NCBI GenBank assembly: GCA_029582165.1
Contig: CM055882.1
Span: 21,610,867 to 21,674,866 of the forward strand
DNA: 64,000 nt
Direction of reading: 5' to 3'
Origin: Portulaca oleracea
Lineage: Eukaryota > Streptophyta > Magnoliopsida > Caryophyllales > Portulacaceae
The notes below the pieces were generated by a model. It was not told the origin of the DNA and did not search any database. It saw nothing but the letters and a program-made list of their open reading frames with translations. A program made the translations under genes and the position numbers. Of this stretch, positions 57,042 to 64,000 are shown piece by piece (within the stretch, counting starts at the first letter, position 1; every line of letters starts with the position of its first letter).

Positions 57042-57520
57042 CCGCCTATAAAGAGCCCTAAATTGTCCTCTCCAGAAAGATAACGATTCCAAGGAAGTGT
57101 AATCGAAGTGTAGGAAATTTTAGAAGAAAATTTCTGAGAGTAACCATTTATGTGTGAAGCGGTGAGATCTTTGTAACCAAAAGTGTGTTTCTAGTGAGGA
57201 CATTATAATTGTGTAGCTAAAGAGAGAGTGAATCAGTCTTTAGTGACTTGTAGCAACACTAAGCTCTTTGGTGAGGCTGACCATCAGGAACAGTGTTAAA
57301 GTTTCTTCCCTTGTAAGCAGTCTTGAGGACCTCACTGTCCTAATTCTGTTGAATTTTCTGATCCCCTTCCTTCTGTTATGTACTTAAGTTCTATTTCAAT
57401 AAAGAAGTATCATTCAACTATTTATATCGTGTTATCTGTTTAACGTCCTCTGTGAATTAAAGTGCAGAAACTTCCATCAACCCTATTCACCCCCCCACTC
57501 TAGGGTTCTTTCACCGTTAT
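57042..57520 (+). repeat. LTR-like fragment (Copia type, R-U5 region)
   Basis: CCTATAAAGAGCCCTA (TATA-like) at 57045 is followed by AATAAAG near 57400 and a terminal CTATTCACCCCCCC, which resembles the ends of SIRE-type Copia LTRs. No partner LTR in the window. Confidence 0.35.
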
Positions 57521-58633
57521 ATATTAAATTTATATATTTATCCATAAAATTATTACTTTCATATTTATAATTTGAAGGGTATGTTCGTATTTAAAGACAG
57601 AGTATGTAAAAAGGGTGATAATATGCTTATTCAAATTTGAAATCTAATACTAATGAATGACTACCCAATTTGATTCCATGGACTTTAGGCTTTTGCATAC
57701 TAACGCTACCAAGTGGATGAGGAGAAGATATAATGAGTGCTGAATTTAATCTAAAAACATAAGAAAAACTTAAATATCCGTTGGGAGCGAGGAACCCGTG
57801 GGGATGGGGATGTGACCAATTTCCCCACCCGCAGTGGGGACGAGGACGGGGTGCGGGGGTGTCGGGCAGGTATGGGGAGTATATCCCCCATCCCCGACCC
57901 GCCTCGTTGTCATCTCTACACTTTATAACATGAATACAAGAATACTTACGAATCAGAACTGAAAATATAAAAAAGTACCTATATGATGTTTTAGGGGGAA
58001 CCTTGCTTAGCCTTTTTGAGTACTTAAATTTCTATCTTGAACTAAATGAAATCCGATCGGACTTGGGTGGAAGCAATATTAGGGCACCTCTTGTTTATGG
58101 AAAATGGGACAAAATTGGGGTAGGAAAGGTTTATAGGCCAATCGTACTACAGGTAAAAATAGGTTTTTTTTGTGTTTTTTTTTTAGGTATTTTTGAAGCG
58201 TTTATTAAGATATGAGTTTAGGTTTTAGGAGAAAGAAAAGAGGATGGAGGAATGAGGTTACCATAAGTGTGTGAGATTAGGGAGAAAATATGAGAATTAA
58301 GGGAGAGAGGATGATCATTCAAAGATTAGGGTAGTTTTCTTTGAGGTGGGAGTGTCCTAATAGGGTTTAGGGGGTTAAACTCGGATGGATTAGGGGATGT
58401 ATCTTACATGTCTTTGGTCAACAAATTTACTTTGGGATCATCGAGCTCAATGCCAATAGGACATGAGGAAATGAACCACGTTTTCTCCTTTGGATGGTGA
58501 TTGCAGGTGAGCTGAATATATATAGCAGGTGGGAATACAATTTAAAGGCCGATCGAACTTGAGATGCATGTAAGGAATGTATCTTGATTTTGGATGAGTT
58601 GCAGTGTGACTGCATTAACGGTTGATCGGACTA
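57521..58633. other. Intergenic sequence with a G-rich low-complexity tract
   Basis: A tract of GGGGA/CGGGG and CCCC units at 57786-57912 can form hairpins between its G-rich and C-rich halves. No gene recognised. A 70-codon frame at 58003-58215 has no domain. Confidence 0.4.
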
Positions 58634-58638
58634 TTGTC

Positions 58639-59718
58639 TATTGGGTGTGGAGACCGAATGGGAGAAGGAAGGAGGAAGAAGGGAGGAAGAAGGAGAAGTA
58701 GAAAGGTGGAAGGAGAGGATTTGAGAGAGGCGCCACCAACGTGGCTTAGGCGCTACCAGCGTTGAGCGTCGCAAAGCAAGACGCTGCCAGCGCCTCTTCC
58801 AGAACGTGGCTTCAAGCGCACACTACCATCGCCTCTCATCCCCAGCTAGCGCCTAGGGCTAGGCCTGTTCGCGTTTGAGGCCCAAGCATGTTTGACAGCG
58901 GTTTTCTAGGTTATGTAACCTAGGTTTTTCCTTGTACCTCTAATATATATTGGGGTTCAGGTTCTCCCTATTATGCATTCCATAATATCCCAGAGTGTAT
59001 CCTAGAGAGAATTCGGATCAAGTGTAGGGGTGCTCACGGCGCGGTTCGTTGCAGTAACGGTTTCACGAAGCGGTGCACTGGCCGAAACGGTTTTCCAAAA
59101 GCGTAAACCGGAATACCCGATTTTTTTAAACCGCTGCAACAGATTTAACGGTGTGGTATCACCGGTTAACCGGAACCGCCTTTATTTCCATCAAAATTTT
59201 AAAAAAATCATCATTCAATCAACCCAAAAAAAAATAATAATTCAAGTTCGGTTCCGACTGTGTCTGTGTAAATTTTTTTTTGCTTGCTAGTTCCCACTGT
59301 GTCTGTGTAACGTTTTTTTAAAATCAATATATATATATATATATATACATATATTAACGGTGCGGTTCCGGTTCCCCGCCGGTTTGAAAATTACAAACCG
59401 GAACCGCCCCGTTTAACATATGGTTTATCCGGTTCGGTGCACCGGGAAAATGAAGCAGTTCGGTGTTACTCATTTTCGGTTTTTTTCCGGTTTACGGTTT
59501 GGTGAAGCGGTTCTGGTGTTTTTGAACAAGCCTAATGAAGTGAGATAGAGAAAAACACAACCATTGTATTGTAATCCTCATACTACTAGTGCATCAATTC
59601 CGTGGTTTTTTTTCCGTTTTGGTTTTTTCCACGTTAAACCTCCGGTGTCAAATTTCTTATTTCTTTTCGCTCTTATCTTTCATTGTTTGTGGTAGCTTGA
59701 GTGCTCTTCGATCTAACA
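58639..59718 (+). repeat. 5' LTR of Copia-3, carrying an hAT-type MITE
   Basis: About 562 bp of LTR plus a 518-bp insertion. GC-rich GCGCTACCAGCGCC-type palindromes lie at about 58728-58850. Confidence 0.85.
59025..59534. mobile_element. hAT-type MITE
   Basis: 510 bp with ends TAGGGGTGCTCA and the inverse of TGAACAAGCCTA. The 8-bp duplicates ATCAAGTG and ATGAAGTG differ by one base. The body is full of CGGTT/AACCG motifs and an AT microsatellite at 59328-59346. Absent from the 3' LTR, so it inserted after Copia-3. Confidence 0.8.
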
Positions 59719-59768
59719 ACTGGTATCAGAGCCTGCAGGGTTGGTGAAAGAGAACTCGCTTTCAAACA

Positions 59769-60960
59769 ATGGCAGGTGATAAGTATGAAATCAAGAAATT
59801 TGATGGATCTGACTTCACTTACTGAAAGTTGCAGATTGAGGATCTGCTGCATTCGAAGTCGCTGCATGTTCCGCTGCTGGAGAAGAAGCCAGATGATATG
59901 AAGCAGGCCGAGTACGATTTGCTGGATCGACAGGACAATGTCCTTGATCAGGATGTCATTGGCTCGGAACATCAGGTTTAACATTATGGAGAAAAAGACA
60001 ACGAAGGAATTGCTGAAGGCACTGGAGGAGATGTATGAGAAGCTACGCGCAGCAAATCAGGTATATTTGTTCACCAGCTTAACCCGCTGTAAGATGGCTG
60101 AGGGTGGTGATGTGGCTGATCATATTAATGAGATTATTAAGATTTTATCACAACTTGCTTCAGTAAATATGATTTTTGCTTAGAATGTCAAAGCTTGCAT
60201 ATTATTGTCTTCCATGCTTGATTCTTGGAAAACCCTTGTAACTGCTATTAGTGGTACGAAGGATACTGACGAGATGAAATTTGATGAGGTCAAGTCTGTA
60301 TTGCTTAATGAGGGTCTTCGTAGGAAGAATTCTGGTAAGGAATCTTCGGGAAGTGCCTTGAGTGTCAAGGGTAGGAAGGACAATAGGAATCCGAATAATT
60401 CCAGGCGACGGTCAAAGTCCGGGGGTGGAGGCACGCTTAGGGACATGAGAAATGTTGTGTGTTATGGTTATGGTGATACATGTCACTTTAAGAGGGATTG
60501 CCCTAGATCTACGAAGGGGAAGGGTAATGATGATCGGGACTCTGTTTACTCTATGGAAGACCTTTGTGAAGCCCTAATTTTGAGTGTGTCTAGTCCTGAA
60601 GAGTCATGGATTGTTGACTCTGGTGCATCCTTTCATGTTTCCTCCGATAGTGAGTTATTTCATAATTTCAAGAGTGGGAATTTGGCGAGGTGTATCTTGC
60701 CAATGACAAGTATTATGAGATAACAGGTACAGGAGACATGACGATTAAGACTACTAATATGGTGGTCTTTGGAAGTTGGAGGATGTGAGGTATATTCCTA
60801 GAATTAAGAGGAATTTAATTTCAGTGAATCAACTCGATGAGATGGGCTACACTGCAAGCTTCGGGAATGGGATGTAGAATATCGTGAAGGGTGCTATGGT
60901 AGTGGCGAAGGGATTGAGGTCCGGTACTTTGTACTCCACCAGGGATAACACTAACATGAT
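59769..60960 (+). pseudogene. Copia-3 gag and protease, broken
   Basis: The start is MAGDKYEIKKFDGSDF at 59769, 37 bp after the primer site; a stop follows at codon 19. Gag similarity continues in two other frame segments (59938-60183 and 60205-60723). The zinc knuckle reads CYGYGDTCHFKRDC, so the second Cys is Tyr. The protease site is WIVDSGASFHVS. Further stops break the region before the zinc-binding domain of integrase. Confidence 0.8.
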
Positions 60961-61179
60961 TTCTAATGCTTCTTGTTCTAGCTTATGACATTGTAGGAAT
61001 GAGAAGAGGGTCAGTTTCGCCAAAACTGACGGGGAACCTGAGGAGACATGGAGTGACTCAGGTGACAAAAACCCAATGGGAGCTGAGGCGGTCAAGGTTT
61101 CTGTTAGGCTTGGTGTGCCTAGGGAGGAAACAGAGGAACCACGAAAGCTCCACAGGTTGCAGATCAGGCTGCTGAAGGA

Positions 61180-61420
61180 CCTGAACCACATGAGCTAGGT
61201 AAAAGCTCCAGCGCACCATCCATTGTGAGGAGATCCATGAGGGCTACCAGAGATGCTGGGGAGCCAAAGACCTATACCAAGGTTGTGCAGGCGGAGGCTC
61301 GGTTCAAGTGGGAGCATGCAATGGTCAATGAGATTGCGTCACTTGAGAGAACCTGGAAGCCGGTGAAATTGTCTGCAGGGAAGAAGTGGGGTCTACAGGA
61401 TCAAGGGTAAGTTAGTGGAT
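61180..61420 (+). pseudogene. Copia-3 linker and first residues of RT
   Basis: RRSMRATRDAGEP and FKWEHAMVNEIASLERTW...LSAGKKW match the linker and start of a Copia RT. The sequence then jumps to the 3' end of the element, so the deletion removed the catalytic RT and RNase H. Confidence 0.7.
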
Positions 61421-61547
61421 GTTGGGAAATTGAGGTCGGGTGCGGTCTCAGGAGGCCTCCCGGACTGATAAAGAGGTCGGTCGATGCACTAAGGGAACTT
61501 GTGGAGAAAGTTGAGGATGGTTGAGGTTTGGTCTCCAAGTGGGAGAT

Positions 61548-62095
61548 TGTTGGGTGTGGAGACCAAATGAGAGAAGGAAAGAGGAAGAAGAGAGGAATAA
61601 GGAGAAGTAGAACAGTGGAAGGAGAGGATTTGAGAGAGGCGCCACCAGCGTGGCCAAGGCGCTACCAGCGCCGAGCGTCACAAAGCAAGGTGCTGTCAGC
61701 GCCTCTTCCAGAACGTGGCTTCGAGCGCACGCTACCAGCGCCTCTCACCCCCTGCCAACGCCTAGGGCTGGGCCTATTCGCGTTTGAGGCCCAAGCATGT
61801 TTGACTGTAGTTTTCTAGGTTATGTAACCTAAGTTTTTCCTAGTACCTCTAATATATATTGGGGTTCAGGTTCTCCCTATTATACATCCCATAATATCCC
61901 AGAGTGTACCCTAGAGAGAATTGGGATCAAGTGAGATAGAGAAAAACACAACCATTGTATTGTAATCCTCATACTGCTAGTGCATCGATTCCGTATTTTT
62001 TCTTACACGTTAAACCTTTGGTGTCAAATTTCTTATTTCTTTTCGCTCTTATATTTCATTGTTTGTGGTTGCTTGAGTGCTCTTCGATCCTAACA
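61548..62095 (+). repeat. 3' LTR of Copia-3
   Basis: 548 bp, TGTTGGGTGT...TCCTAACA. Confidence 0.9.
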
Positions 62096-62100
62096 TTGTC

Positions 62101-63027
62101 ATGCATTAATGTACCTTGAGCCTTGTGAAACTTGGACGGTGTAGTGTGATCACGTTTAAGTCCGATCGAACTACAAAATGTGTGATCATATCTTCAGATG
62201 GGAAGACTTGGTCGGTGTTGCTTGTGATAGAACTTGAACTCGTGACCTCTTGGGAGCTTTGCATGTTAATTTATGTAGACTCATGCATGGCTAGGAATTT
62301 TAACACTTTTCTACGTCAAAGTTGTGCATGTTTGCTTAGAGTTTTGCATGTGATGTTGCATGCAACTATTTTATGTAAGCTTGCTCATGTATTATGCATG
62401 CATCAAGTCTTAGGTTTAGTTCCCCTTATTTTCTTATTTCCTAATAAAAGTAGATGGAAAAGAATGATAAAAATTACATCAAAAGTATACTAAAACTATG
62501 TTAAAAATACCCTATGTCTACAGTCAGATAATATGTTCTTATCCTTGATTGATCATTTAAATTTCCATGAGAATAGGTATTTAGTTTAATCATTGCAACT
62601 TACCTTGAATGGAAAGATTGTTGTAATAGGCCTTAGTACGATTATACACCACAAACATTATCAAACTACTAATTACAGGAATTAATGCCTAATTGATTAA
62701 CTACCTAGAGTGGACTCCCCTAAACATCTTTTATCATATGTTGAAAACCTAAAAGATTATTGCTTTAATTAGTTTTGTTTAGTTATTTAGCAAGAAAAAT
62801 TCAACTTTTAGCCGACCTAGCATCCTATTTAGTGAGATAGTTTAGTTCGTAGTCTGAGCAACTCTTCGAGAGAACGACTTTGACATACTACACAATACCC
62901 CGTGCACTTGCGGCTTATCATTGTCGAAAACAAAAAATGTTTTGAAATGGAGTTTGTCATGCTGAGCCCACACTTAGCAATATCAAGTCCGTGACTTGTT
63001 GAGAGAATTGAGAACCAACTAACACAT
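62101..63027. other. Intergenic, possible gypsy remnant
   Basis: This is the right flank of the Copia-3 target. A block at 62845-62925 (GAGAGAACGACTTTGAC...CCCCGTGCACTTGCGG) resembles the 3' region of Athila-type elements, weakly. A 125-codon frame at 62116-62493 is not recognised. Confidence 0.3.
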
Positions 63028-64000
63028 TGTAGACACCCAAAAAGTGTCATTGTAATTTTGTAAATTTTTATTTTCTAGTATTTCTTTTTATTGTTTTTAG
63101 TTTAGATAAAATGCCAAAATATGCTTGAAATGCAAAAATGAGAGAAAAACACCGCAAATTAGCCCACAAAATAGCCCAAAAGAAATAGCAAAAACAGTCC
63201 CAAAATAAGCCCCGCACGCGCCGAGGCGCTACTACTCCGAGCAGCAGCGCCTGGCGCGCTGCCAGTGCACGCGTTGCCCATTTTCCCACCGAGGCGGCGG
63301 TCCGCCACAGCCTGTTTGCCCGGATCCCTGTCCTCGGATCGCGTGTTGCGCAAGCCAGACCTCGGGAATGGCGCCAAGCAGACCTGCCTCTTCAGCTATT
63401 TTTAGCGGATTTGCTTTTTTTAGCATACGTTTGCTATTTTTGGCTTTCTAAAACCTAATCCCCCCTCACTCACATATCCTATAAATACCCTCATTTCACA
63501 CTTCACTCAACACACCGAAACCACCTGGGAGTATTGACACTAGGTGGATTTCTCTTCTTCTCTCCCTCTCTCATTTGCATACATGCATTATGACATTTTT
63601 TAGTTTCGCATTTCCATTCTCGTTATTATTTTCTTGTAATCACCCATGATATCGTAATCTTGATATTAATATCAATTAGGACTAATCTAAATCAGATTAC
63701 TTGAGAAGATAACTTTAATTTGTTCTTTATCGCTTTTATTCCTTTATCGGTTTCATTCATTTTATCACATTCTTATTTATCGCATTTAATTATTTGCATG
63801 CTTCTAAATAACATCAATTAATCTAATTAATTCTCCTCTTCTACTCTTTTCTTTAATAAACCAATCTAGTAGATTCTGTTCTTTGAACGGGCGGATTCGA
63901 AGGTTTTTACTTTCGAATTCGTTTCCTTACCCCCAGATCTGAATCTCATGGTTCGCGGTTACGCGGAGTCAAGAAAATTCGAGTTTATTAATTCTCTTTA
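63028..64000 (+). repeat. Second Tat/Ogre-like LTR, runs off the window end
   Basis: It starts TGTAGACACCCAAAAAG. TATA box CTATAAATACCC at about 63479. Near 63890-63970 it shares GGCGGATT.GA, TTCGTTTCCTTACCCCC and GGTTCGCGG-type blocks with the end of the LTR at 4530-6063. It is related but a different subfamily. Confidence 0.7.

Larger units (their letters stand above)
58639..62095 (+). mobile_element. Copia-3 LTR retrotransposon, internally deleted
   Basis: Flanked by TTGTC (58634-58638 and 62096-62100). LTRs start TATTGGGTGTGG (left, mutated) and TGTTGGGTGTGG (right) and end CTAACA. The Met primer site is TGGTATCAGAGC at 59721-59732; the polypurine AAGTGGGAGAT is at 61537-61547. The interior is only 1.83 kb and has gag, protease and a scrap of RT, so integrase and most of RT are deleted. 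Confidence 0.9.

Overview
The window looks like a chromosomal segment of a plant nuclear genome, most likely a eudicot. The evidence is plant-type transposons (a Cassandra element, Tat/Ogre-like LTRs, Stowaway MITEs, a FAR1-type MULE, Helitrons), a plant-style snoRNA polycistron and a gene with a transit-peptide-like N-terminus. The species cannot be told from the sequence. Most of the 64 kb is nested transposable elements, and many insertions can be dated relative to one another from target-site duplications (TSDs) that rejoin the host sequence.

Region 1 (1-21.3 kb): A 5'-truncated minus-strand LINE abuts a plus-strand Copia element (Copia-1). Copia-1 is split in its integrase by a 14.4-kb Tat/Ogre-like LTR element (TSD GGAGA, tRNA-Arg primer site, no gag-pol). 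That element is filled with several tandem-repeat families. It is itself interrupted by a small non-coding retroelement with three LTRs (TSD TTAAC), whose middle LTR is a recombinant of the outer two.

Region 2 (21.3-27.3 kb): A two-exon minus-strand gene (22344-25877) is predicted to encode a 141-aa protein with a transit-peptide-like N-terminus and one membrane span. Its long intron holds a diverged direct duplication.

Region 3 (27.3-47.5 kb): Helitron-type ends cluster here. An RPA1-like gene relic on the minus strand is split in its first exon by Copia-2. Copia-2 is split in its reverse transcriptase by a 5-kb MULE (TSD TTATATGCC). The MULE carries a two-exon FAR1/MULE transposase, a convergent second ORF and a long inverted repeat. 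A tRNA-derived SINE and two Stowaway MITEs also lie here.

Region 4 (47.5-52.2 kb): A second LINE fragment is split by a non-autonomous MULE-like element. One terminal repeat of that element holds a Stowaway MITE, and its interior holds a solo LTR.

Region 5 (53.1-55.7 kb): A minus-strand snoRNA cluster has six box C/D and two H/ACA candidates, downstream of a telo-box and TATA-like promoter. Two C/D guides match neighbouring tracts of 25S rRNA.

Region 6 (56.5-64 kb): A truncated Cassandra element with 5S-like sequence in its LTR, a Copia deletion derivative (Copia-3) with an hAT-type MITE in its 5' LTR, and the start of a second Tat/Ogre-like LTR that runs off the end.

The host functions visible are the 141-aa protein gene and the snoRNA cluster. 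Nearly everything else is mobile DNA, mostly disabled by stops, frameshifts, deletions or insertions.
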